Of a stretch of 6,191 nt of DNA, positions 1 to 5,538 are shown piece by piece; the stretch's first letter is position 1, and the number at the start of each line of letters is the position of its first letter. Both the position numbers and the translations under genes were made by a program. The notes below the pieces were generated by a model, which was not told the origin of the DNA, did not search any database, and saw nothing but the letters and a program-made list of their open reading frames with translations. This stretch comes from Actinomycetota bacterium (GTDB lineage Bacteria; Actinomycetota; Actinomycetes; Actinomycetales; Microbacteriaceae), in contig JAHIOK010000401.1 of the NCBI GenBank assembly GCA_018895315.1, forward strand, positions 1 to 6,191, read 5' to 3'.

Positions 1-298
1 TCCAGAGCACCGTGTCGCGCAGCACGCCGGCGTTGGTGACGAGGATGTCGAGGCGTCCGAAATGTCCGACCGCCGCGGCGACGAGCTGCTTCGCGGTCTC
101 TGTTGGACCGACGGGAGCCACAACGGCGGTCGCACGACCGCCCAGAGCCTCGATCGATGCGACGGCGTCGGCCGCGGTGGCGGCATCGACGTCGTTCACG
201 ACGACGGATGCGCCCTGCCGGGCGAGCTCCTGGGCGTATGCGAGGCCGAGGCCGCGGCCCGAGCCGGTGACGATGGCGACTTTGCCTTCCAGCGACAT
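1..298 (-). CDS. Short-chain dehydrogenase/reductase (SDR), N-terminal part, cut by the window edge
   Basis: The gene starts at an ATG (complement of 296-298) and stays open for 99 codons to the left edge, so the C-terminal half with the catalytic Tyr-x-x-x-Lys lies outside. The visible part is a Rossmann fold: beta1 and the cofactor-binding TGSGRGLG at residues 11-18, then VVVND with Asp36 after beta2, which in classical SDRs favours NAD(H) over NADP(H). LDILVTNAG at 83-91 is the NNAG-type motif with the first Asn replaced by Thr, followed by VLRD. The sequence resembles FabG-like or 3-hydroxyacyl-CoA dehydrogenase-like SDRs; the substrate cannot be told. AAGGAG at 304-309 (minus strand), 5 nt before the ATG, fixes the start. 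The gene is divergent from a MarR regulator that probably controls it (inference). Confidence 0.9.
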   Translation of the reverse strand, partial: MSLEGKVAIVTGSGRGLGLAYAQELARQGASVVVNDVDAATAADAVASIEALGGRATAVVAPVGPTETAKQLVAAAVGHFGRLDILVTNAGVLRDTVLW

Positions 299-322
299 GT
301 GAACTCCTTCGTGTCTGGACTC

Positions 323-351
323 ATTGAAGCCAATATCGTTGAATAAGTCAA
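323..351 (-). promoter_or_regulatory. Probable promoter of the SDR gene
   Basis: Read on the minus strand, TTGACT (351-346) is followed after exactly 17 nt by TTCAAT (328-323), giving a sigma-70-like -35 and -10 pair. Transcription would begin near 316, leaving a short leader that contains the AAGGAG ribosome site. The -35 box matches 5 of 6 consensus bases and the -10 box 4 of 6. It lies in the AT-rich gap, in strong contrast to its GC-rich surroundings. No transcript data support it. Confidence 0.55.
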
Positions 352-358
352 TTATTGA
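339..358. promoter_or_regulatory. Candidate MarR operator (overlapping TTGA/TCAA palindromes)
   Basis: TTGAATAAGTCAA (339-351) is an inverted repeat with TTGA/TCAA arms. It overlaps a second, perfect one, TCAATTATTGA (348-358). Together they give three alternating half-sites in 20 bp. Palindromes of about this size in the gap between a MarR gene and its divergent target are typical operators of the family. Here they cover the -35 box of the SDR promoter and lie about 17 bp before the marR -10 box, so one bound dimer could repress both directions. The assignment to this MarR protein is inference. Confidence 0.5.
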
Positions 359-374
359 TGATGTCGATTTTTGG

Positions 375-380
375 TAGGCT
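375..380 (+). promoter_or_regulatory. -10 element of the marR gene (leaderless transcript)
   Basis: TAGGCT lies 7 nt before the ATG at 388. This places the predicted transcription start at or next to the start codon, the usual arrangement for leaderless actinobacterial genes. There is no Shine-Dalgarno sequence before the ATG, which fits. A -35 box is not obvious: TTGATG at 355-360 is only 14 nt upstream, shorter than normal spacing. Confidence 0.5.
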
Positions 381-387
381 CGTCCTC

Positions 388-849
388 ATGAGCAACGACG
401 CACCGGAAGCATCCCGTGCCGTCGAGCCAGAACTCTCCGACGACATCAGCTTTCTGCTGGCGCGCGCCAACGCGCTCTCGTTGGCCGCGGGCAACTCGGC
501 TCTTTCCACGCACGGACTGCGGGTGCGCTCGTACTCCGTGCTCGCGCTCGCCGCGGGTCGGTCGCGGACGTCGCAGCGCGAACTCGCCGAGTTCCTTCGT
601 CTCGACCCGAGTCAGGTGGTCGCGCTGGTCGACGAATTGCAGGTGCGCGGGCTGATCCGCCGCGAGCCGGATCCCGCGGACCGCCGGGCCAACGTGGTGA
701 TCGCCACCGATGACGGCCGCGCCGTTCTTGCCGTGGCAGCCGCTTCTGCGCGTTCCGCCGAGCGAGCGCTGCACGTCGGGCTCAGCGCTGCGGAGCGTGT
801 GCAGCTGACGGAACTCCTTCGGCGCATCGCCTTTCCGGGCGTCGGCTGA
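388..849 (+). CDS. MarR-family transcriptional regulator
   Basis: The 153-residue protein has the usual MarR length and layout. An N-terminal dimerisation helix is followed by a winged helix-turn-helix at about residues 44-115. It contains SQRELAEFL (62-70), the recognition helix around PSQVVALVDELQVRGLI (74-90) and the wing with DPADRRANVVIATDDG (95-110), which matches the family's D-x-R signature. A C-terminal helical region closes the dimer. An upstream TTG at 355 is in frame, but the ATG at 388 is preferred because it sits 7 nt after a TAGGCT box and because the extra 11 residues would overlap the promoter. Proteins of this family usually bind palindromes and release them on binding a small phenolic or other ligand; the ligand here is unknown. 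Likely targets are the divergent SDR gene and its own promoter (inference). Confidence 0.92.
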   Translation: MSNDAPEASRAVEPELSDDISFLLARANALSLAAGNSALSTHGLRVRSYSVLALAAGRSRTSQRELAEFLRLDPSQVVALVDELQVRGLIRREPDPADRRANVVIATDDGRAVLAVAAASARSAERALHVGLSAAERVQLTELLRRIAFPGVG

Positions 850-883
850 TCCAGGTCGGTCGTCAGGCCATCCGCCGCGGGCG

Positions 884-889
884 TAGCCT
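884..889 (+). promoter_or_regulatory. -10 element of the MFS permease gene (leaderless transcript)
   Basis: TAGCCT ends 7 nt before the ATG at 897, the same geometry as at marR. No Shine-Dalgarno sequence precedes the ATG. This suggests the permease has its own promoter in the 47-bp gap after marR rather than depending only on read-through. No convincing -35 hexamer is visible. Confidence 0.45.
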
Positions 890-896
890 GTTGCGG

Positions 897-2114
897 ATGT
901 CTCCCACCGATCCGTCGCGTCCCGGGCGTGCCACCGGTGGAACGCTGGTGGCACTGACCGTTGCCATCGTGCTGACCGCAGCGATGCTGCGGGCCCCCGT
1001 CGTCGCCGTCGCGCCTGTTGCTCGGGCAATCGGCGATGATCTCGGAGTGAGCGCCGGCATCGTCGGTCTGCTGACCAGCATTCCGGTGCTCTGCTTCGCG
1101 CTCTGCGCGCCGCTGGCCGTCGCAGTCGTCCGGCGAGGCGGACCGAACTTCGCACTCACCGTGTGTCTCGCCGGGGCCGTGCTCGGCGCTGTCATCCGTT
1201 CGTCGGGCGGGCTCGCACTCGCACTGGTCGGCACCGCCGTCATGGGATTGTTCCTGACCATCGGCAACGTCGTCGTGCCGATCATCATCAGCCGCGAGTA
1301 CCCGCCCGAGCGCATCCACCTGATGACGGGGGTGTACACGTCCTCGTTGAACATCGGCACGATGAGCGTGACGCTGGCCACGGCGCCGCTTGCGACGGGA
1401 ATCGGATGGCGCGGAGCGATCCTGGTGTGGTCGGGCTTCGGCCTGGCCGCCCTTGCCGTGTGGATAGGACTCCGCGGGCTGCGCGGGGCCTTCGTGCCCG
1501 TACCCGAGTCCGGTGTGCTGCCGGGCGGCGTTCCCTCGACGAGCCTGTTCCGTCAGCGCTCGACCTGGGTGCTCTCCCTGGCATTCGCCGGGCAGGCCTT
1601 CGCGTTCTACGGCGTCACCGCGTGGCTGCCGACGCTGCTCGCCGATCAGGGATTCGGGGGAACCGCCGCCGGCGCGATCGCCGCGATCTTCCAAGTCAGC
1701 GGCATCGCGGGCGCCCTGCTTACCCCGCTCGTGACCACGCGCGCGTCAGTGCTGGCAGCTGTCGTGATCGTCGCGGTCGGCTGGCTCGCCGTTCCGCTCG
1801 GTTTTCTCTTCGCCCCTCAGCTCTGGCTGCTGTGGTGCATGTTCGGCGGAATCGCCCAGGGTGGCGGGCTCACCGTGGTGTTCATCATGATCAACGCCCT
1901 CGGCGGCGACGAGCGCATGAGGGCAGGCAGGTCGGGCATGGTCCAAGGTGTCGGATACGGCGTCGCTGCGGCCGGTCCGTTGGTGCTCGGGGCGCTGCAC
2001 GAGTCCACGCAGGCGTGGACCGCATCACTGCTCACGGTTGTGGCGGCAGTGGTGCTGTTCGGCATCGCAGGTGCGCTTGCCGCCGCACCGCTGAGGCGAC
2101 GCGTTCTCGCGTGA
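897..2114 (+). CDS. MFS transporter, CynX/NimT-like
   Basis: The 405-residue protein is strongly hydrophobic, with about twelve membrane segments near residues 16-38, 50-75, 84-101, 105-131, 146-166, 172-193, 223-245, 256-278, 284-304, 307-334, 347-367 and 374-397. A hydrophilic loop at 194-222 separates the two six-helix halves. LRAPVVAVAPV (31-41) in helix 1 and the FYGVTAWLP stretch (237-245) in helix 7 resemble the cyanate/nitroimidazole transporter (CynX/NimT) group of the major facilitator superfamily. Members take up or export small solutes across the cytoplasmic membrane, and the substrate cannot be read from sequence. TTG at 891 is an alternative start, but ATG 897 fits the -10 spacing. 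The gene lies downstream of marR and converges on pobA, so either a link to the SDR/MarR unit or aromatic acid transport is possible. Confidence 0.88.
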   Translation: MSPTDPSRPGRATGGTLVALTVAIVLTAAMLRAPVVAVAPVARAIGDDLGVSAGIVGLLTSIPVLCFALCAPLAVAVVRRGGPNFALTVCLAGAVLGAVIRSSGGLALALVGTAVMGLFLTIGNVVVPIIISREYPPERIHLMTGVYTSSLNIGTMSVTLATAPLATGIGWRGAILVWSGFGLAALAVWIGLRGLRGAFVPVPESGVLPGGVPSTSLFRQRSTWVLSLAFAGQAFAFYGVTAWLPTLLADQGFGGTAAGAIAAIFQVSGIAGALLTPLVTTRASVLAAVVIVAVGWLAVPLGFLFAPQLWLLWCMFGGIAQGGGLTVVFIMINALGGDERMRAGRSGMVQGVGYGVAAAGPLVLGALHESTQAWTASLLTVVAAVVLFGIAGALAAAPLRRRVLA

Positions 2115-2186
2115 CACGGGGTCGATGCCGAGCATGAGCGGGTGCGCCTCGTCTCGTGGGCGGTGAGGCCGCAGGCCTCGAGACCT

Positions 2187-2247
2187 GGGCCTCAGGCCGC
2201 TGCCTCGGGCCTCAGGCCGCTGCCTCAGGCCTCAGGCCTCAGGCCTC
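2187..2247. repeat. GC-rich tandem repeat at the permease/pobA junction
   Basis: Two perfect head-to-tail copies of a 20-bp unit, GGGCCTCAGGCCGCTGCCTC, lie at 2187-2206 and 2207-2226. Three perfect copies of the 7-mer AGGCCTC follow at 2227-2247. Diverged pieces of the same words (GAGGCCGCAGGCCTC) extend left to about 2165. The 7-mer is also part of the 20-mer, so the array probably grew by slippage (inference). It covers the stop codon and last two sense codons of pobA. GGCCT-C-AGGCC can fold into hairpins on either strand, so the array may help end the two converging transcripts, but there is no T tract. Confidence 0.85.
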
Positions 2248-3423
2248 GGGCATCGTCCAGCCCGTGTAGGCCTCGGCGAGGTAGCGGCGTCCGGCCTCCG
2301 ATTCGACGACGGAGCGCAGTTCGCCGACCTGGCGCAGACGGTCGAAGTCCGAGGCGTCCGGTGCGACGTGGAGCATGCTCGTCATCCACCACGAGAAGTG
2401 CTGTGCCTTCCAGATGCGTGCGAGCGCCGTCTCGGCGTACGTGTCGAGCAGCCGTTCGTCGCCGTCGTGCAGCAGGGCGCGGAGCGCCCGCTCGAGCACG
2501 ATGACGTCGGCGATGGCCAGGTTCATGCCCTTTGCGCCGGTGGGCGGCACGGTGTGCGCCGCATCCCCGACGAGGGCGACTCGACCCTTGCGCAGCTCGT
2601 GCGCGACGAAGCTGCGGAACCGCAGCACGTCGCGCTGGAAGATCGGCCCCTGCCGCAGCGTCGTGCCGGGGACGCGCTTCTGCAGCTCGTCCCACAGCTG
2701 ATCTTCGATGTAGGAGGTGGGGTCGACGTCGGGATCGCACTGGAAGTACATGCGCTGCACCGTCGCGCTGCGCTGACTGATCAGCGCGAACCCCTCGGGT
2801 GAGTTGCTGTAGATCAGCTCGTCGGCGCTCGGTGGTGCCTCGGTGAGGATTCCGAACCACGCGAACGGGTATTCGCGGAAGTACCCGCCCGTCGAGGAGC
2901 CGGTGACCGCGGGGCGGACGACGCTGCGGGATCCGTCGGAGCCGACAACGAAGTCCGCTTCGATCTCGAAGGCCTGCCCCTCGGCATCCGTCGCGATCAC
3001 ACGCGGGCGATCCGATGCCGCATCTTCGATCCGCTCGGCGGTCACCCCGAACCGAAGATCCTGACCCGCGGCGAGGCGTGCGGCGATCAGATCCTTCAGC
3101 ACTTCGTGCTGGGGGTACAGCCAGACCGCGCGGTCGACGAGGTCGGCGAAGTCGATGCGATGCCCCGCGCCGGCGAACCGCAGTTCGATGCCTTCGTGGC
3201 GGTTGCCGTCTGTGAGAACCCGAGTCGAGGCGCCCGACTGGGTCAAGACTTCGACCGTGCCCTGTTCGAGGATGCCCGCGCGGATGGTGTGTTCGATCTC
3301 GTCACGGCTGCGCTGGTCGATGACGATCGACTCGATTCCGGATGCAGCGAGCAGGTGCGAGAGCAGGAGTCCTGCAGGTCCGGCGCCGACGATGGCGACT
3401 CGGGTGCGGATGGTGGCGGTCAT
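2239..3423 (-). CDS. pobA: 4-hydroxybenzoate 3-monooxygenase (p-hydroxybenzoate hydroxylase)
   Basis: This cytosolic FAD enzyme hydroxylates 4-hydroxybenzoate to protocatechuate using O2 and a reduced nicotinamide cofactor, feeding the beta-ketoadipate pathway. The 394 residues equal the length of the Pseudomonas enzyme. Visible motifs are GAGPAG (13-18) for FAD, GSDGSRSVVR (161-170, DG motif), GDAAHTVPPTGAKG (286-299, GD motif) and FSWWMTS (343-349). By eye alignment, substrate-binding residues are kept: Tyr205, Ser216, Arg218 and Tyr386 match Tyr201, Ser212, Arg214 and Tyr385 of the Pseudomonas protein; Pro294 matches Pro293. In the cofactor-binding stretch, Glu42 replaces Tyr38 and Thr46 replaces Arg42. 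The start is set by AAGGAG (3429-3434), 5 nt before the ATG; a longer open frame upstream has no support. An IclR gene lies upstream on the same strand. Confidence 0.97.
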   Translation of the reverse strand: MTATIRTRVAIVGAGPAGLLLSHLLAASGIESIVIDQRSRDEIEHTIRAGILEQGTVEVLTQSGASTRVLTDGNRHEGIELRFAGAGHRIDFADLVDRAVWLYPQHEVLKDLIAARLAAGQDLRFGVTAERIEDAASDRPRVIATDAEGQAFEIEADFVVGSDGSRSVVRPAVTGSSTGGYFREYPFAWFGILTEAPPSADELIYSNSPEGFALISQRSATVQRMYFQCDPDVDPTSYIEDQLWDELQKRVPGTTLRQGPIFQRDVLRFRSFVAHELRKGRVALVGDAAHTVPPTGAKGMNLAIADVIVLERALRALLHDGDERLLDTYAETALARIWKAQHFSWWMTSMLHVAPDASDFDRLRQVGELRSVVESEAGRRYLAEAYTGWTMPEA

Positions 3424-3445
3424 GGCGTCTCCTTCGACGTGGATG

Positions 3446-3455
3446 CTGGATCCAG
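3446..3455. promoter_or_regulatory. 10-bp perfect palindrome in the pobA leader region
   Basis: CTGGATCCAG is a perfect palindrome located 23-32 bp before the pobA start codon, just upstream of its ribosome site. It could be an operator half or simply chance. No promoter boxes are clear between it and the start codon. Confidence 0.2.
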
Positions 3456-3488
3456 TGTGCGCATCTCGCGCCAGGAGCGGATATCGGC

Positions 3489-3503
3489 TCCCATTGAACG
3501 GGA
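3489..3503. promoter_or_regulatory. Candidate IclR-type operator upstream of pobA
   Basis: In the pobA direction the site reads TCCCGTTCAATGGGA, with 4-bp inverted arms TCCC/GGGA around 7 nt. It lies 66 bp before the pobA start codon, a plausible regulator position. It resembles the palindrome at 5539-5553 upstream of pcaH (TCC, a central AAT, GG). IclR-family proteins commonly bind short palindromes of this size. The arms are short, so chance is possible. Confidence 0.3.
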
Positions 3504-3554
3504 AGGTTTCTCCGGCGGTGGCGTGGTCGAGCGGGCCGGGTGGTCGGGATTCAG

Positions 3555-3575
3555 TCTCGGCGGGGATGGCCGAGA
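3555..3575. repeat. 7-bp inverted repeat (hairpin) between iclR and pobA
   Basis: TCTCGGC (3555-3561) and GCCGAGA (3569-3575) are perfect inverted arms around a 7-nt loop. The element lies about 110 bp beyond the end of the upstream iclR gene and about 130 bp before pobA. It could be a terminator-like hairpin for the iclR transcript or a protein-binding site. It has no T tract in either direction, so an intrinsic terminator call is weak. Confidence 0.4.
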
Positions 3576-3671
3576 ACCTCGACCGCGGATCGGCGAGCGC
3601 CTGCGCATGGCACGACACAGACGGACTGAGTCCCGAACACCGCGGGTGCGCAGCCGGTCGCGCCGGCACGG

Positions 3672-3698
3672 GCGCCCGGAGGCTCAGCGCCCGGAGGC
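3672..3698. repeat. 12-bp direct repeat at the end of the iclR gene
   Basis: GCGCCCGGAGGC occurs at 3672-3683 and again at 3687-3698, a 15-bp period. On the minus strand this is GCC TCC GGG CGC TGA followed by GCC TCC GGG CGC. The last four sense codons (Ala-Ser-Gly-Arg) are therefore copied, in frame, immediately after the stop codon. It looks like a small tandem duplication. Confidence 0.75.
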
Positions 3699-4433
3699 GA
3701 GTACCGCTTCGATGCCGCGCGCCGCGGAGCGCAATGCGGCGATCGCGACCTCGGGATCGGCTCCGCGGGGAAGCACGACAGACAGGGCGGCGACGACTTC
3801 TCCGGCGTCGCGGATCGGCACGGCCACGCCGGTGGACACCTGCTCGATCGATCCCGCAGCCACCACGTACCCGCTGCGGCGCACCTCGGCGAGCAGGCGG
3901 CGGAGGGCGGCAGCATCCGTCACGGTCTCGGGTGCGAGCCGGCGCAGTGGCGCAGCCAGCACTCGCTCCCGCAGCTCGTGAGAGGCGAAGGCCAGCAGGA
4001 CCAGCCCGGATGACGACGCGTGCAGGGGCAGGCGCCCCGCGACCCGTGTGATGTTCGCACCGGCCTCGGGGTGCGACAATCGCTCCAGGAAGAGGGCTTC
4101 CTCCTGTTCGAGAACGGCCAGCTGCGTGTGCTCGCGCACGCGGGTCTGCACGAGTTCCATGTGCGGCAGGGCCGCCTGTCGCAGCCGCAGCGCGCGGGAG
4201 CCGCGGAGCGCGAGTTCCCACAACCGGAGTCCGAGCCGCACGCGGTGTTCGTCGTCGCGCTCGAGGAGTCCGGCGTCGACCAGGTCATCGACGATGCGAT
4301 GAGCGGTGGATGACGCGAGCCCGGCGCGACGCCCGATCTGGGCTGCGGTCTGCACGGTGCGATCAGCGGAGAACGTTTCGAGCACGCGCACGATGCGCAC
4401 CGTCATCGAGTCGCCGGAGCCCGAGTTCGCCAT
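3684..4433 (-). CDS. IclR-family transcriptional regulator (possible PobR-like regulator)
   Basis: The 249-residue protein has the normal IclR length. An N-terminal winged helix-turn-helix occupies about residues 11-70, with the turn and recognition helix at AAQIGRRAGLASSTAHRIVDDLVDAGLLER (30-59). The linker GLRLWEL (68-74) leads into the C-terminal ligand-binding domain, including ALPHM (88-92), GRLPLHASSSGLVLLA (133-148) and the end of the fold around VSTGVAVPIRD (199-209). ATG 4433 gives the family-typical N-terminus. The frame stays open far upstream, but that stretch crosses the divergent iclR gene and has no family similarity. The ribosome site is weak. The gene lies 260 bp upstream of pobA on the same strand and is divergent from another IclR gene. 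Control of pobA is a reasonable guess because PobR proteins of this family do that elsewhere. Confidence 0.92.
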   Translation of the reverse strand: MANSGSGDSMTVRIVRVLETFSADRTVQTAAQIGRRAGLASSTAHRIVDDLVDAGLLERDDEHRVRLGLRLWELALRGSRALRLRQAALPHMELVQTRVREHTQLAVLEQEEALFLERLSHPEAGANITRVAGRLPLHASSSGLVLLAFASHELRERVLAAPLRRLAPETVTDAAALRRLLAEVRRSGYVVAAGSIEQVSTGVAVPIRDAGEVVAALSVVLPRGADPEVAIAALRSAARGIEAVLASGR

Positions 4434-4491
4434 GGTTCCAGCGTGGCACGCCGCGCCCCCGGCCGCGCCCCGGCCGGGTTCGTCGAAACCA

Positions 4492-4501
4492 CACACGTGT
4501 G
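4492..4501. promoter_or_regulatory. 10-bp palindrome between the divergent iclR genes
   Basis: CACACGTGTG is a perfect palindrome lying 59-68 bp before the start of the left iclR gene. It shares its last base with the left arm of the larger inverted repeat at 4501-4562. Position and symmetry fit an autoregulatory operator for one of the two IclR proteins, but no known consensus is matched. Confidence 0.4.
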
Positions 4502-4562
4502 CCGAATCCACATCGGGCGTTCGCAGCCGGGCGTTGTCTCGGTGAGTCGGTGTGGATTCGGC
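4501..4562. promoter_or_regulatory. Perfect 12-bp inverted repeat in the divergent iclR region
   Basis: GCCGAATCCACA (4501-4512) and its exact reverse complement TGTGGATTCGGC (4551-4562) face each other across 38 bp. They lie between the two divergent iclR genes. The centres of the arms are 50 bp apart, close to five helical turns, so regulators bound at each arm would sit on the same face of the DNA. This is a good candidate for two binding sites of one or both IclR proteins. The role is inferred; the repeat itself is certain. Confidence 0.6.
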
Positions 4563-4609
4563 GCGGGGCCGGCGGCGCCGGGGCAAGACGCCGCCGGGCG
4601 AGGGGGCGG

Positions 4610-4615
4610 TAGCCT
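4610..4615 (+). promoter_or_regulatory. Probable -10 element of the right-hand iclR gene
   Basis: TAGCCT, the same word as before the permease gene, ends 16 nt before the GTG start at 4632. Transcription would start near 4622 and leave a leader of about 10 nt containing GGGAGG (4622-4627). A -35 box is not recognisable. The element lies 47 bp after the right arm of the inverted repeat. Confidence 0.35.
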
Positions 4616-4631
4616 CGGGGCGGGAGGCGCT

Positions 4632-5399
4632 GTGACCGAGGTTGACACCGGGGACGGGCCGCTCGCTCGCGCGATGCACGTGCTGAGGTGCTTCACGGCG
4701 GATGCCTCCGCGCTGTCTGCCGCGCAGCTCGCAGCGCAGACGGGGCTGCCACTGTCGACGATGCACCGACTGCTCGCGCAGCTGACCGGGTTCGGCCTGC
4801 TGGAGCGCACACCCGGCCACACGTACACGATCGGCCTGAGGCTCTGGGAGCTCGGCGAACTCTCCCCGCTGTCGCTCCGGCTCCGTGAGACGGCCCTGCC
4901 GCACATGCTGCGGCTGTACGAGGCGACCGGTGAGAACGTGCACCTCGCCGTGCTCGATGGAGTCACGCCTGAGGCATCCACCGCGCTCTTCGTGGGTCGG
5001 GTGACCGGACAGGGGTCGATTCCCACGCTCAGCCGCATGGGCGGGCGACAGCCGCTGCACACCACCGGAGTGGGCAAGGCTTTGCTCTCCACACGCGACG
5101 AGGCGTGGCTGGCGCATTACTTCACCGCGCCGCTGCAGCGCGAGACGACACGGTCGATCACCGACGAACCCCGCTTGCGCGACGAGATCGAGCGGGCTCG
5201 CTCCCGCGGCTACGCCACCACCCGCGAAGAGATGACCCTCGGCAATGTCTCGGTCGCGGCCGCCCTTCCGCGCGTCGACGGCCTCCCTCCGATCGCGCTC
5301 GGTCTCGTCGTCCACCTCGAACGTGCCGACGAACGCCGACTCGCTCCGCTCGTGCAGCAGACCGCCCGCGACCTCCACGCCGATCTCCGCGCCCGCTGA
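4632..5399 (+). CDS. IclR-family transcriptional regulator (possible PcaR/PcaU-like regulator)
   Basis: From GTG 4632 the protein has 255 residues. The winged helix-turn-helix spans about residues 10-72, with LSAAQLAAQTGLPLSTMHRL (28-47) as turn and recognition helix. GLRLWELGEL (68-77) links to the ligand-binding domain, which contains ALPHM (88-92), RMGGRQPLHTTGVGKALL (135-152) and GYATTREEMTLGNVSVAAAL (193-212). The frame is open back to a GTG at 4443, but that extension would overlap the inverted repeat and the -10 box and is not family-like. GGGAGG, 4 nt before GTG 4632, supports the chosen start. It resembles the divergent IclR protein, sharing GLRLWEL, LRLR and ALPHM at matching positions, so the pair probably arose by duplication. 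It precedes pcaH on the same strand after 307 bp, which suggests but does not prove control of the pca genes. Confidence 0.92.
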   Translation: MTEVDTGDGPLARAMHVLRCFTADASALSAAQLAAQTGLPLSTMHRLLAQLTGFGLLERTPGHTYTIGLRLWELGELSPLSLRLRETALPHMLRLYEATGENVHLAVLDGVTPEASTALFVGRVTGQGSIPTLSRMGGRQPLHTTGVGKALLSTRDEAWLAHYFTAPLQRETTRSITDEPRLRDEIERARSRGYATTREEMTLGNVSVAAALPRVDGLPPIALGLVVHLERADERRLAPLVQQTARDLHADLRAR

Positions 5400-5414
5400 C
5401 CCGGCGCCGGCGGG
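5392..5414 (+). terminator. Weak terminator-like hairpin at the end of iclR
   Basis: CCCGC (5392-5396) and GCGGG (5410-5414) can pair around the stop codon of the iclR gene. The loop includes most of CCGGCGCCGG (5401-5410), itself a perfect palindrome. There is no T tract, so this may only slow polymerase or be an accident of the high GC content. Confidence 0.2.
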
Positions 5415-5538
5415 AGGTCGGGGATGCTGCTTCTCGGCCGGGTCCGGTGCCTTGGTCGCCTCTCCGCGCACGACTCCTCCAGATCGCGCACTGACCGCGG
5501 ACCGGCCGCGGGCAACTCGGGGTTTCGCTCGACAAGGA

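Noticed and set aside
12..346. Two short plus-strand frames at the left edge
   Set aside because: They are shadows of the SDR gene, which reads cleanly on the minus strand with the expected motifs and ribosome site.
612..1694. A 360-codon minus-strand frame opposite marR and the permease
   Set aside because: Its product is low-complexity, rich in Arg, Gly, Asp and Gln, and lies antisense to two well-supported genes.
2142..2504. A 120-codon plus-strand frame with a repetitive Pro/Ala/Gln-rich start
   Set aside because: The apparent peptide repeat is only the translation of the GC-rich tandem array, and the rest is antisense to pobA.
3106..4051. Two overlapping plus-strand frames of nearly 300 codons opposite pobA and iclR
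   Set aside because: Both are antisense to confident genes, have no ribosome site I can see, and give Arg/Ser-rich products with no domain.
2239..4221. A 660-codon open frame on the minus strand that includes pobA
   Set aside because: The first 266 codons overlap the iclR gene in another frame and show no PobA similarity. The ATG at 3423 has a strong ribosome site and gives the standard 394-residue enzyme.
4443..4631. Longer start (GTG 4443) for the right-hand iclR gene
   Set aside because: It adds 63 residues not typical of the family, and it would place the inverted repeat and the TAGCCT box inside the coding region.
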